This document shows positions 1 through 31,834 of a stretch of 64,000 bases of DNA, in pieces. Source of the stretch: Roseateles sp. SL47. Lineage in GTDB: Bacteria > Pseudomonadota > Gammaproteobacteria > Burkholderiales > Burkholderiaceae_C. Position numbers and translations under genes: made by a program. Position 1 is the first letter of the stretch; each line of letters begins with the position of its first letter. The notes below the pieces were generated by a model. The model saw nothing but the letters and a program-made list of their open reading frames with translations. It did not search any database and was not told the origin of the DNA. The stretch spans positions 1 through 64,000 of the forward strand of contig NZ_CP113068.1 of assembly GCF_026625885.1 (NCBI RefSeq), written 5' to 3'.

Positions 1-22597
<22,597 letters not shown>

Positions 22598-22678
22598 TTT
22601 GTACCGTGGAGCAGCATGAGAAAGAGAAAGCGCTACGAACGCTGTCGCAGCGCTGATGCACCGAAGGCTGCGGGGCGA

Positions 22679-23377
22679 TCAGGCGAACGCTGCGGCCCCT
22701 CCCTGGTCCACCAAGCGCCCCTTGTCCAGATGCCAGGTCCGCTTCGCATGGCTGGCGGCTTTCTGGTCGTGGGTGACCATCACGATGGTCTTGCCGTGCT
22801 CCCGGCTGAGCAGTTCCAGCAGCAGCAGGATGTCATCCGCCGTGGCCCGATCCAGGTCACCCGTCGGCTCATCGCAGACCAGCAACCGCGGGTCGGCCAC
22901 CAGCGCCCTGGCAATCGCCACGCGCTGCAACTGGCCACCAGAGAGCTCTGAGGGTTTGTGCTTCGCGCGATCCTCCAGCCCCACCACCGCCAGCGCAGCC
23001 GCCACACTCTTCTTGCGCTGGGCCTTGCTCATGTTGGTGATCAGCAAAGGCAGTTCGATATTGCGCTCCGCACTCAGCATCGGCATGAGGTTGTAGAACT
23101 GGAAGATGAATCCGACGTTCTCCGCCCTCCAGCGAGCCAAGGCATTTGACGAGTGCTTGTCCAGCCGCTCATTCCCCACCCGAAGCTCACCCGCATCCGG
23201 CCGATCCAGCCCGCCGATGAGATTCAGCAGGGTGGTCTTTCCCGAACCCGAGGGCCCCATGAGCGCGACAAAGTCGCCCTCGGCAATCTCGAGATTCACG
23301 TTGTCGAGCACACTCACCGCTTGCTTGCCGCGCACATAGGTCTTGGTCAGCCCTTTGATGGAAATGATCGAACTCAT
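22679..23377 (-). CDS. ABC transporter ATP-binding protein (LolD/MacB-type)
   Basis: A 232-residue cytoplasmic ATPase of the MacB/LolD/FtsE class, which energises FtsX-type permeases. Visible motifs are the Walker A GPSGSGKT (residues 41-48), the signature LSGGQ, the Walker [10 protein letters not shown] and a switch His in MVTHD. It is the last of four transporter genes (permease, permease, adaptor, ATPase), all reading toward the NRPS that begins 81 nt downstream. This placement supports a role in exporting the peptide. The substrate itself is inferred from context only. Confidence 0.9.
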   Translation of the reverse strand: MSSIISIKGLTKTYVRGKQAVSVLDNVNLEIAEGDFVALMGPSGSGKTTLLNLIGGLDRPDAGELRVGNERLDKHSSNALARWRAENVGFIFQFYNLMPMLSAERNIELPLLITNMSKAQRKKSVAAALAVVGLEDRAKHKPSELSGGQLQRVAIARALVADPRLLVCDEPTGDLDRATADDILLLLELLSREHGKTIVMVTHDQKAASHAKRTWHLDKGRLVDQGGAAAFA

Positions 23378-23416
23378 GGCTTGATTCCTCGCTTTGGACG
23401 CTTGATGCGCACTGAT

Positions 23417-24685
23417 TCAGATATCGCTTGCATTGACGGAGACTCCCTCACGCAATTTGTCGAAGCCGCTCAAGGCCACGCGATCTCCCGCCGACAGGCC
23501 GGACACAATGACTTGCCCATCACCCTCTCGTAAGCCCAGGACCACGTCCCGCCGATTGATCTTCGAACCCACGACGACGTAGACAAAGGCAGACCCGCCA
23601 TCCATGCCCGACTGCACCGAATCGGCAGGCACCACCACACGCGGAACGCCGCCGGATGCGTCGGCCCTTTCCGGCGCGCGATCGCTGATGAAGGCGACAT
23701 GGGCGCCCATCTCGGGAAGGATGCGCGCGTCTTTGTCCTTGAAGCCAAGGCGGACCTTGACGGTGCCCTTGCTCCGGCTGGCGGTCGGCACGATGGCCAC
23801 CACCTGGCCCGCGATCTTCCAATCAGGGTAGGCATCCAACCGGATGGTCGCGGGCTGGCCAACACGCAGCTTGTGGATGAAGTTCTGGTTGACATCCACC
23901 TCGACCTCCAGCGAATCCATGTCCACCAAGGTCGCAATACCGGTGCGTATCGTTCCGCCCCCCGAAGAGATCGGGGACACGATTTCTCCGGCCTGCGCAG
24001 CCCGGCTGGTCACGACACCGCTGAAAGGCGCTCTGACGACGGTGTCGTCCAGATTGCGCTCGGCCACCGCCAAAGCCCCCTTGGAGACTTCAAGGTTCCC
24101 CTCGGAGACCAACACCGCCGCCCGCAAGCCGTCGTATTCCGATTTCCTGGTCTGCAACGCTTGAGCACTGATGAAACCGGCGGCGGCCTGTTCCTGCTCG
24201 CGCTGGTACTGCGGCAAGCCGTTCGCCAACGCCAACCGACTTTGTTCCAACATGGCCTCGGCGAGCCTGACGCCGCCTTGCGCCTGCCGCAATGCCGCCA
24301 GCATATTGCTGTCGTCCAGTTTCGCCACCACTGCGCCAGCCACCACCCGCGAGCCTTCTTCGATGAACAGTTGATCGAGTCGACCCGCCACCTTCGGCGC
24401 CAACGTGGCCTCCCGACGGGCCACCACATAGCCCGTCGCTTCCACCACCACGCCACCGGCGGGAGCACTCGCGCCACTCGCAGTGACCTGCTTGACGACC
24501 ACCGCCTTGACGGGCACGGCTTGAGTACTGGGCAGATAGAACCAGGCCAGGGAGGCCCCGACCACCAAGAGGCCGGCCACGCTCCAGCCAGCCCAACGCC
24601 TCTGCGGCGTGGCCGGCTCGATCGGCTTCGCACCGGACCGGTCCACACGAAGCTGCTTGAGGAGTTCAGACTTTGCAACCGTCAT
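23417..24685 (-). CDS. HlyD/MacA-family periplasmic adaptor subunit
   Basis: A 422-residue membrane-fusion protein. It has one N-terminal membrane segment (SVAGLLVVGASLAWFYL) and then a lipoyl-like half (APKVAGRLDQLFIEEGSRV). A coiled-coil hairpin region and the second lipoyl half (VVRAPFSGVVTSRAAQAGEIV) follow, then a beta-barrel and membrane-proximal domain. It would bridge the inner-membrane FtsX-type transporter to an outer-membrane channel. No TolC-like gene is in the window. The start MTVAKSE at 24685 is preferred over an upstream in-frame start because the family homology begins there. The spacing to the ATPase gene is 39 nt, consistent with one operon. Confidence 0.88.
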   Translation of the reverse strand: MTVAKSELLKQLRVDRSGAKPIEPATPQRRWAGWSVAGLLVVGASLAWFYLPSTQAVPVKAVVVKQVTASGASAPAGGVVVEATGYVVARREATLAPKVAGRLDQLFIEEGSRVVAGAVVAKLDDSNMLAALRQAQGGVRLAEAMLEQSRLALANGLPQYQREQEQAAAGFISAQALQTRKSEYDGLRAAVLVSEGNLEVSKGALAVAERNLDDTVVRAPFSGVVTSRAAQAGEIVSPISSGGGTIRTGIATLVDMDSLEVEVDVNQNFIHKLRVGQPATIRLDAYPDWKIAGQVVAIVPTASRSKGTVKVRLGFKDKDARILPEMGAHVAFISDRAPERADASGGVPRVVVPADSVQSGMDGGSAFVYVVVGSKINRRDVVLGLREGDGQVIVSGLSAGDRVALSGFDKLREGVSVNASDI

Positions 24686-24781
24686 TGTTCGCACCGATCG
24701 GTCAAACACCTTGATCCATGGGCGCGACGATCTCGCGGCAGCACAGCGACTGGGACCATCATGTAGCGCGAACCCATGGCA

Positions 24782-25966
24782 CTAGGCACGCAGCGCCACT
24801 GCCACGGGCTGGCGAGCCGCCCGAACCGCCGGAACGAGGGCGCCCAGCAACCCGATCACGCACGCCCACACGATGCCGGTGAACACCAGCCGCCAGGAGA
24901 CCGACAGCTCGAACACCAATTGCGAGAGGCCCGCATTGATCGTGCTGGCGACATAGCCGTTAAAGAGTGCATAGGCGAGCGCAGCACCCAGGCAGCCCCC
25001 AATCAGCGACAACAGGGCTGCCTCCAGCATGAAGGCCACCGTGATGCTGTCGGTGCGGAAGCCCACCGCCCGCAAGGTGGCCATTTCCACCTTGCGCGCA
25101 TCCGCCGAGATGTACAGGCTGTGCACCGCGCCAAAGAGAGCGCCCAGCGCCATGATGAGACCAATGGTGTGCGCCGCCGTCCGGAGCGCTTCGGACAGGT
25201 CCTTGGATTGCGCATCGAAGTATTCGGACTCGATATGCGTCACCACATGCAGATTGCGGCTTCTCAGCAACTCCTCCCTGAAGCTCGCCGCTTGGGAGGG
25301 TGACACGAGCCTCACGTACACCGCATTGACGTAAGTGCCCATCTCCAGTGCGGACTGCAAGGTGTCAGCATCACCCAGCACCTCCGAGTCGTGAATGCTG
25401 CCGGACGCGTAGTGCCCCACAACCGTCCAGCTACCGTTGCCAATGCGCACCTGGTCGCCGACCTTGAAGCCTTGGAACATGCGCGCCACTCCGGTGCCCA
25501 CGACCACTTCGCGCAACCCAGGCTGGAAGATGCGGCCAGTGATGACCTTGATGCTGGAGTGAATGCTCAACCCCTGCTTGCCCACCCCCCGCAGGTTCAC
25601 GTTGCCATCGGCCATGGAATCGATGAACTTCGCAGGAAACACGGTGACGATCTCGGCGGAGGCAATCGCCTGCTCCTGGGCATCTCGCGCCACCTGGGGC
25701 GCGGAGACGATAGTCTCAAACGCCTCCCGCGAGATGGCGCTGCCCATCTCCGATTCCGAGCCCGAACTCATCACCAGAACGTTGTCATTCCGTCCGGAAC
25801 CTTTTAATGAATTGTCGAGGCCGGCCGCAACGGCCAGCATGGTCACAAGAACCGCCACAACCCCCGCAATGCCGATCACGACAACACTGGATGATCCCAG
25901 CCGCTGGGGCAATGTCTGCAGCCCCATGGCCAGCAGCGGAAACACTTGTCGAACAAAACCGATCAT
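24782..25966 (-). CDS. FtsX/MacB-type ABC permease (second)
   Basis: A 394-residue inner-membrane permease. It has one N-terminal membrane segment (VVVIGIAGVVAVLVTMLAV), a large periplasmic domain and three C-terminal segments ending in a typical VPAVRAARQPVAVALRA tail. The motif SADARKVEMATLRAVGFRTD is the FtsX-domain cytoplasmic loop. It overlaps no neighbour and lies 28 nt after the first permease. It probably forms a heterodimer with that protein, powered by the ATPase at 22679-23377. The start MIGFVRQ at 25966 is chosen because the upstream extension is not family-like. Confidence 0.87.
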   Translation of the reverse strand: MIGFVRQVFPLLAMGLQTLPQRLGSSSVVVIGIAGVVAVLVTMLAVAAGLDNSLKGSGRNDNVLVMSSGSESEMGSAISREAFETIVSAPQVARDAQEQAIASAEIVTVFPAKFIDSMADGNVNLRGVGKQGLSIHSSIKVITGRIFQPGLREVVVGTGVARMFQGFKVGDQVRIGNGSWTVVGHYASGSIHDSEVLGDADTLQSALEMGTYVNAVYVRLVSPSQAASFREELLRSRNLHVVTHIESEYFDAQSKDLSEALRTAAHTIGLIMALGALFGAVHSLYISADARKVEMATLRAVGFRTDSITVAFMLEAALLSLIGGCLGAALAYALFNGYVASTINAGLSQLVFELSVSWRLVFTGIVWACVIGLLGALVPAVRAARQPVAVALRA

Positions 25967-25994
25967 GTGAACCTTCGAATCAAAACGTGTGAAG

Positions 25995-27158
25995 TCAACG
26001 CCTGCTGGCAAGCGCGTCAACGATCTTCAGCTTCTGTGCCTTCCACGCCGGGATGAGCGCAACGCACACGGCCAGCAGGGACGCCATCACAACCCCGGGC
26101 CACAATCCCGACTGCGACAGTTCAACGACGTGCAATTTCCTGTTGAACGCTGGCACCAGCAGATAGGCCAGCCCCAGGCCGGCGCCAGCACCCAGCGCAC
26201 AGAGCAGCACCGACTCGCCCACAGTGATGAGGGTCACCAGTCGGTCTGAATACCCGAGGGTCTTCAACATCGCGAACTGGGGGATGCGCTCATGAAAGGT
26301 GTGCATCATTGCGTTGCCGATCATGAAAGCCAATGTCGCCAGGACCACGGCGGTGATCGACCCGATCACCAATCCGACGTTGCCCACCTGCTTCAGGATG
26401 GTCAGGGCCAGCGCCTGTTGCGGCGTGGACCGGGTCTCATAGGACGAATTGGCAAAGCGCGCATCAATGGCCTGCGACACCGTCGCCGCATCGATGAACT
26501 GCTTGGGCTTCACCAGATAGAGATCGACCTTGCCCTTGTCCAGAATCCTGGATTCATCCAGGTAGGCGTAATGAAACAAGATGCGGCTGCCAAACTGACC
26601 CATCATGCTCGGATCTTTGATGTTCAGGACTGCCACCACGGTGAAGGTCCAATCCGTCGAGCCGTCCTCCTGCAGGAACTTGCCGTTGGCGCTCATCGTG
26701 ATGCGATCACCGACCTTCCATCCAAACCGGCTTGCGATCTTCGGCCCGATGATGGCCCCGGTACGGGTGGCTTGCAGCTCATTCATCTGCTCGGCAGTAA
26801 TGCCAAGCTGAGCACTACGCATCTCCAGCAGTTGGCGGATATCCACGGCACCCGCCTGGATGGAATTCTTGGGGTCCTGGTAGTAGCCATCGACCACCGC
26901 ACTCGCGCTCACAAGCCCGACGCCGGGCGTGGCTTCAATACCGGCACGGTAGGCATAGGGCAAGGGCAAACCGTATGAAGACCGGTTCATCACCACCACG
27001 ATGTCGGAGCCGAACCCGGGCGCTGGATGCGAGAGCGCGTAGTTGACCGTCTGCATCACACCCAGCAGCAGAAACGCCGTGATCAAGGACAACAAGGTCA
27101 GCGCGGTACGGACGGGGCGATGCCACAGCGATTGCCAAAGGAGAAAGAAGTACTTCAT
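25995..27158 (-). CDS. FtsX/MacB-type ABC permease (first)
   Basis: A 387-residue permease starting MKYFFLLWQSLWHRPVRTAL, with the N-terminal membrane segment directly after it. A periplasmic domain follows, then the FtsX core with HERIPQFAMLKTLGYSDRLV and a last segment ending IPAWKAQKLKIVDALASRR. It is similar in architecture but not closely similar in sequence to the second permease. Separate permease and ATPase genes plus an HlyD adaptor resemble DevBCA/YknXYZ systems, whereas MacB has both domains fused. It lies about 200 nt after the methyltransferase gene, and no clear gene or terminator is seen in that gap. Confidence 0.87.
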   Translation of the reverse strand: MKYFFLLWQSLWHRPVRTALTLLSLITAFLLLGVMQTVNYALSHPAPGFGSDIVVVMNRSSYGLPLPYAYRAGIEATPGVGLVSASAVVDGYYQDPKNSIQAGAVDIRQLLEMRSAQLGITAEQMNELQATRTGAIIGPKIASRFGWKVGDRITMSANGKFLQEDGSTDWTFTVVAVLNIKDPSMMGQFGSRILFHYAYLDESRILDKGKVDLYLVKPKQFIDAATVSQAIDARFANSSYETRSTPQQALALTILKQVGNVGLVIGSITAVVLATLAFMIGNAMMHTFHERIPQFAMLKTLGYSDRLVTLITVGESVLLCALGAGAGLGLAYLLVPAFNRKLHVVELSQSGLWPGVVMASLLAVCVALIPAWKAQKLKIVDALASRR

Positions 27159-27359
27159 CTGTGCAGTGCATTGAACATTCGTGCCGATGCCGGCGGGACA
27201 GCGAATTGCATGAATCCCGAATCGCCCGAGGTGCCGGGGCCACTTGGGCTTTGACACTGGCAGACGGGAAGCGCGCTGGGCTTGAACAAAAGAGCGGGCA
27301 GGACGGATGGAGTGGTGTGCCTCATGAGGGAGTGAGGGTGCATGAAAGGGCCGATCGCT

Positions 27360-28448
27360 TCAGCAGGCGATGGCGGTGAGCAGGGCCAACCCGGCGCCTG
27401 TGGGTGCTGCTTTCACGAGCTCGAAACGGGCGGCATTCAACAGCGCGCGATATTGCTGCTCGGTTCGCTCCAGGCCCCCCGTCATCACCAGCATCACGAT
27501 GTCGATCAACGCGGCCTCCGACGACCCAGGGCCCGGGCCCACCAGCCGCTCTGCAAGGACCAGCCGGGCACCCGGCCGCATGGAACGCCGGCAATTCCGC
27601 AGCACCTGCACGGCCTGTTCATCATTCCAGTCGTGGATGACCTCTTTCAGGAGGAAGACATCGGCCTGGCAGTCGATGACACCGAAGATGTCCCCTTCTT
27701 GCACCTCACATCGGCTCCCGAGCCCAACGTCTTCAAGATAGCGCCGAGCGTCCTCGATCACCCCACGCTGCTCCACAAGAATGCCGCGAGTGCCGGGATG
27801 CCGATTCAGCAGTGCGGCCATCAGCACCCCGCGGCCGCCGCCGATATCGGCAATACACTCCCCGGGTTCGAGTTCCACGACCTCTGCAATGACAGGCGCC
27901 ATCGCGGCGGTCATGCTGGCCATATTGGCGTGAAAGGCAGCGGCGGCATCGGGCCGCTCGTCCAGGAACTGGAACAAGCTGGTCCCGTGTTGCAGGTCGA
28001 AAGCAGAGCGCCCCGTCCTGACGCATTCCGTCAGATGCTGCCAGGCTCCCCACCACCACGGCTGGCCATAGGACAGCAACTTGCCCGCGACCGACCCCTT
28101 GGCATCCGTGCGCAACAACTGCGCCGCCGGGGTCATGGCAAAACGGCCGTCGGCATTCTCCTTGAACACCCCCAGCGTCGAGAGCGCCCGCAGCAGTCGA
28201 TAAAGCGCGGTCACATCGGCACTGACCACGGGTGCCAGTTCCTGCGCGTTCATGGCACCGGCTGCAAGGCGATCGGGAATCCCCAGGGCCGCCGCCGCGT
28301 GCAGCAACTGTGTATGACGGTAGCCGCCGATCAGGCGCTCGACCAGCTCGACCACACTGGCGTCTGTCGCCGCCAAGTCCTGGCCCATGCGGCCCCCCAC
28401 GGGCTCTGTGCCGATCAGGCCGCTCATGGAAAGGGGAATGTTCTTCAT
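27360..28448 (-). CDS. SAM-dependent methyltransferase (O-methyltransferase fold with dimerization domain)
   Basis: A 362-residue enzyme of the plant-type O-methyltransferase superfamily (Methyltransf_2). It has an N-terminal winged-helix dimerization region and a SAM-binding ADIGGGRGVLMAAL motif. The acidic GDIF and the HDWND element typical of the family follow. It begins by ATGA overlap with the stop of the KMO-like gene, so the two are translationally coupled. It is not the carotenoid enzyme CrtF, which is at 40863-42044. A plausible role is methylation of a hydroxylated aromatic amino acid made by the partner monooxygenase, as SibL does to 3-hydroxykynurenine in sibiromycin biosynthesis. 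This is inference from context. Confidence 0.85.
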   Translation of the reverse strand: MKNIPLSMSGLIGTEPVGGRMGQDLAATDASVVELVERLIGGYRHTQLLHAAAALGIPDRLAAGAMNAQELAPVVSADVTALYRLLRALSTLGVFKENADGRFAMTPAAQLLRTDAKGSVAGKLLSYGQPWWWGAWQHLTECVRTGRSAFDLQHGTSLFQFLDERPDAAAAFHANMASMTAAMAPVIAEVVELEPGECIADIGGGRGVLMAALLNRHPGTRGILVEQRGVIEDARRYLEDVGLGSRCEVQEGDIFGVIDCQADVFLLKEVIHDWNDEQAVQVLRNCRRSMRPGARLVLAERLVGPGPGSSEAALIDIVMLVMTGGLERTEQQYRALLNAARFELVKAAPTGAGLALLTAIAC

Positions 28449-29767
28449 AGTCCGGCCCGGTCCAGCAGTTGTACCGCCAGACCGGGTTCCGCAACGCCGC
28501 CTGCAGCCAGCAAGGCATCCAGCACCTGCTCCTGCAGCGCCCCGCGGGACATCGCTTCCGAGTACGAGATGTCGGCGCGGAAGGTCACCATGGAGTAGCG
28601 GGGCACGAATCGATTCGGGAAACGCCGCTCCAGCGCGAGGGCCAGTTCCTTGCGATTCACGAAATCAGCAGAGAGCATTCCCTCCCGCAGGTCCCGGTAG
28701 TTTTCGATGGCCATGGCTGCAATCGCCTCGGTGTCCGTTCGGCGCGTGCGGTTGAATTCCGCGAATGCAGCCTCCGGGTCCTGGTGTCGTTCCAACAGGT
28801 CGGAGATCAACACACAGTCTTCCAGGCCGCAGTTCAGACCCTGGCCATGGAAAGGCACGATCGCATGCGCGGCGTCACCGATGAGAAGCACACGGTTCAC
28901 GTGCCATGGGAAACATCGCACCGTGCCGAGCCTGCTCTGGGGATTTGCAACGAACTCGGCTTCGAAATCAGGGATGAGCCGGAGCAAATCCGGGAACTTG
29001 TCAGCGAAAAACCTGCGCGCGACCTCCGGCGCCGACAATTCAACAAACAAGTCGCGCGGCATGAACAAGGTGGCAATCAAGGTGCCATCGGGGTTGGGCA
29101 TGGCAATCGCCATGAAGTCGCGACGCGGCCATACGTGCAGGGCACTCGGTTCGAGCGCCCAGCCGCCATCGGGCAGGGCCGGAATATTCAATTCCTTGTA
29201 GTCGTGGTCCAGCGGCTCCTCCGAGACCTGCACCAGCCCTCTTTCCACCAGCGCCCGGCGCACGCCGGAACGGGCCCCATCCGCCGCCAGGACAAGCCGC
29301 GCTGGCGCTTCGGAGTGCAGCCGGCCCTGTGTATCGCGCCAGCTCACAACACCGGTGATCGGATCGACGTCGACGACTTGTGCATCAAAGACAATCTCGA
29401 CGTGCGGCGTTTCATCGGCCGCCTCGATGAGCGCGGTGTTCAGCCGGGCCCGACTGATCGCGTGAATGGAATCCTGGGATGTTTGCCCATAGGGGATGAG
29501 CGGGCCGGTCCCATTCAGCTCGTGCATGCGCCTGCCCTGCATGGGCATCATCTCGTGCCGGAGCCGGTCCAATACACCGGCCTTTTCCAATGCCACAAGC
29601 CCGCGGGCGGCCAGCGTCAGGTTGATCGACCGGCCTCGCTCTGCGGCATTGCAGCGCGGATCCGAGCGGCGCTCAAGAATCCGCACCTGCCAACCCTGAC
29701 GCGCCAGCAGCATTGCCATGACGGATCCGACGGGTCCGGCGCCGGAGATGATGACCTTCTCAGCCAT
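28445..29767 (-). CDS. Kynurenine 3-monooxygenase-like FAD monooxygenase
   Basis: A 440-residue class A flavoprotein. It has the Rossmann motif GAGPVGSVMAMLLARQG near the N-terminus, and the family-typical ERGRSINLTLAARG, MQGRRMHEL and PYGQTSQDSI segments. LLIGDAAHAIVPFHGQGLN is the second FAD motif. These match kynurenine 3-monooxygenases, which make 3-hydroxykynurenine from kynurenine with NADPH and O2. The start MAEKVII at 29767 has a GGAGG ribosome site 6 nt upstream. No tryptophan dioxygenase or kynureninase gene is nearby. A role in making an NRPS building block is therefore more likely than NAD or tryptophan catabolism, though a related aromatic substrate is possible. Confidence 0.85.
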   Translation of the reverse strand: MAEKVIISGAGPVGSVMAMLLARQGWQVRILERRSDPRCNAAERGRSINLTLAARGLVALEKAGVLDRLRHEMMPMQGRRMHELNGTGPLIPYGQTSQDSIHAISRARLNTALIEAADETPHVEIVFDAQVVDVDPITGVVSWRDTQGRLHSEAPARLVLAADGARSGVRRALVERGLVQVSEEPLDHDYKELNIPALPDGGWALEPSALHVWPRRDFMAIAMPNPDGTLIATLFMPRDLFVELSAPEVARRFFADKFPDLLRLIPDFEAEFVANPQSRLGTVRCFPWHVNRVLLIGDAAHAIVPFHGQGLNCGLEDCVLISDLLERHQDPEAAFAEFNRTRRTDTEAIAAMAIENYRDLREGMLSADFVNRKELALALERRFPNRFVPRYSMVTFRADISYSEAMSRGALQEQVLDALLAAGGVAEPGLAVQLLDRAGL

Positions 29768-29965
29768 GCAGCCTCCATGCGGTTTCGTCGGTGAATCGAT
29801 CGATTCCGCCCCCCGAATGACTGCTTTCATCTGAGCGTTCTCGCGCATGGCCTGGCGCCCAATGGCAGTCGCCGCATGTGGCCGTGCGATCTCTCAGCGC
29901 CCTTGCTTCAATGTCGAATGCATAGCTCCGCATGGCCATCTTTTTTTAATGGTGTAAGCCTGACA

Positions 29966-30004
29966 TCGTTTTGACAGCGAGTGACCTCTTCTTTGTCAAA
30001 ACGA
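29966..30004. promoter_or_regulatory. Perfect 11-bp inverted repeat in the gap upstream of the KMO operon
   Basis: The arms TCGTTTTGACA (29966-29976) and TGTCAAAACGA (29994-30004) are separated by 17 nt. The site lies about 200 nt upstream of the KMO-like start, inside a relatively A/T-rich stretch of a 612-nt region without a credible gene. It may be an operator for the biosynthetic cluster. The binding protein is unknown. Confidence 0.5.
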
Positions 30005-30031
30005 CCCCCCTGAAAAGCAGCCCGACTGTAG

Positions 30032-30054
30032 TCGCACAAATTTGAAATGTGCGA
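30032..30054. promoter_or_regulatory. Second inverted repeat, 7-bp arms
   Basis: TCGCACA and TGTGCGA flank a 9-nt A/T-rich spacer. It lies 28 nt from the first inverted repeat, in the same intergenic region (29768-30379). Apart from these two repeats I see no gene, tRNA or convincing terminator there. Confidence 0.4.
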
Positions 30055-30379
30055 TAAGTGGAAACCCTGCGCGCTCAACGCACTCAAAAATGACAAATGG
30101 AGCGGCATTTCTTGCGAATGTCCGCATTCGACGCGTCTGTCGACGTCGTCGACGTCGTGGCATTTGGAGCAAGCCGGGCAGGACACACCAGTCGCGCAAG
30201 GACCTTGATGTTTTCAGGTCAGCTGAGGTGTCCACTGAATCACGGACCGAGCGCAATCACGGCCCATGCCCGCGCCTGAATGCGCTCCAAGCGCGAGGCC
30301 ATCGGCAGCGAATCCGCCTGCCTTCCGATTTCAGAAAACGGCATGCCAAAGAGACGGCGTAACACGGCCGCTCTCCGAT

Positions 30380-31609
30380 CTATCCGGGGACCTCGTCTTC
30401 CAGCACCATCACGAACCCGATACAGACCGGCTCCCCTTCAGCCAGCAGCGCAGCACAGACGCTCACCCGCGTCGCCCGATCATGCTGCCGCAGCCCCTGC
30501 TTTGCCGCCACGCCGAGGGCCGCCCCGTTCACCATGCCCACGCGCCGCACCTGCGCCACCAGTGCGGCGCATTCCCCGTGAACATCGGCCATCAGCTCAG
30601 GCAATGGGCGCCGTCGCAACAGCGCCTCGTCCGCCACCCCCGTCAACCGCAGGAAAGCAGGATTGGCCATCAGCACGCCGCCGTCCGCATCGGTGATGAC
30701 CAGCGCATCTGCGCTTGTCTCCACCGTCTCTGCCATCCGCGACAGCGCGAGCCTCACCTCCACGCCCCCCTCGGCCGAACCACCGACCCGTTCCTCCGTG
30801 CTACGCACATGCAGCATCAACTGCCGTCGCCCATCGACCATCAACGGTGCGGCCGCCACATCCAGCCGCCCCAGCGTGCCCGCCTCACATCCCCGTCGAT
30901 TCGTCGAGCGCCCGCTGCTGCGCGTGGCCACCAGCAATTCCAGCACCGGTCCGAGCAAGGTCATCGGCAGGCTGTCGGTCAGCGGTAGATGCAAAAGGTC
31001 CTCCAAGTGCCGCCCTAGAAGCTCCGCAGTGCGGGCATTCGCCTGCAGCACCACCAGGCTCGCCGCATCCAGCATCAGCACCGCATCATGGGCCACCTGA
31101 TACAGACGCTGCGAACGGCTTTGCACCAGGCGATAGCGCCAATAGTGGCGCTCCATTTCCTGCTGCACTTCCAAAAATCGCTGCTGCAGTGCCACCACCG
31201 CGCGCAAATCCCGGCCCACCGCCAGCACCGGCCCGAACGTTCCGAGACGAATGGCGGACCACGCAAGCGGCAGATCGGCCTGACCCGGCCATGGATGCAT
31301 CAACTCCCGCCCGCGTGGGGACTCACCACAGCGAGACACTTCCTCCAGCAGCGAGAGCACCTTGGGCTGACTTTCCGGGCTCACCGTGTCTGTCCATCGG
31401 CGCCCCACCCACTGATCGCATCCCGCGATGGGCACCCGCGCGCCTTCGGCCACCTCGACGATCACGCCGTGGGCATCCACCACCAAGGCAATATCACCCA
31501 CCACCCGCGCCATGGTGATCGCCAGCTCATGCGCCAGCGACGCGAGCGCACTGAGGTCGGGTTCGGGGGGCGTGGACACCGTCGCGGCTCCCGATCGATG
31601 AGATGACAT
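30380..31609 (-). CDS. PpsR/CrtJ-like PAS-domain protein lacking the DNA-binding domain
   Basis: A 409-residue paralogue of the PpsR at 59789-61312. Shared segments include DIALVVD, QWVGRRW, VGRDLRAVVALQQRFLEVQQ and DAASLVVLQANA, so the N-terminal domain, linker helix and PAS domains are kept in order. The protein stops right after the last PAS domain (CIGFVMVLEDEVPG). PpsR has about 90 further residues there with a Fis-type helix-turn-helix. No HTH remnant is seen downstream in other frames. It follows the puf operon on the same strand after 225 nt. It might modulate PpsR by forming mixed oligomers, or be a decayed copy. The start ATG at 31609 is chosen over an upstream TTG. Confidence 0.82.
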   Translation of the reverse strand: MSSHRSGAATVSTPPEPDLSALASLAHELAITMARVVGDIALVVDAHGVIVEVAEGARVPIAGCDQWVGRRWTDTVSPESQPKVLSLLEEVSRCGESPRGRELMHPWPGQADLPLAWSAIRLGTFGPVLAVGRDLRAVVALQQRFLEVQQEMERHYWRYRLVQSRSQRLYQVAHDAVLMLDAASLVVLQANARTAELLGRHLEDLLHLPLTDSLPMTLLGPVLELLVATRSSGRSTNRRGCEAGTLGRLDVAAAPLMVDGRRQLMLHVRSTEERVGGSAEGGVEVRLALSRMAETVETSADALVITDADGGVLMANPAFLRLTGVADEALLRRRPLPELMADVHGECAALVAQVRRVGMVNGAALGVAAKQGLRQHDRATRVSVCAALLAEGEPVCIGFVMVLEDEVPG

Positions 31610-31834
31610 GCCGCTGCCGCGCAAGGCTGCACCGGCGCCCGTTGCGACTCCTGCGGCGCAACGCTTTGGTCGTCGGCGCGGCCTCGGGCGCCGCGCACCC
31701 GCCCTCTCCTCCCGGACCTCGCTTCACGCCAGGCGACGACCACCGCGCCTGCGTCCTGCCGATTTTTCTCGCCGTTCTCTGGCCCATGGAGGGCCTGACA
31801 TCCGCCTCATCCGAGGTGCTGGGGCCGCGTCCCA

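Noticed and set aside
27360..28448. Methyltransferase as a second CrtF
   Set aside because: It shares the fold with CrtF but lacks the CrtF N-terminal segment, and it is coupled to the KMO-like gene in the NRPS operon, far from crtE.
30139..30157. Tandem GTCGACGTC repeats
   Set aside because: Only two 9-bp units, with no array structure or conserved spacing. Not a CRISPR or a meaningful repeat on this evidence.
29908..30186. Short minus-strand ORF of 92 codons in the cluster boundary
   Set aside because: No ribosome site, no hydrophobic or family pattern, and it runs through both inverted repeats. Probably chance.
31770..31790. Possible terminator hairpin after pufC (GGCCC-TCCAT-GGGCC on the minus strand)
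   Set aside because: The stem is only 5 bp and no T run follows in the direction of transcription, so I do not call a terminator.
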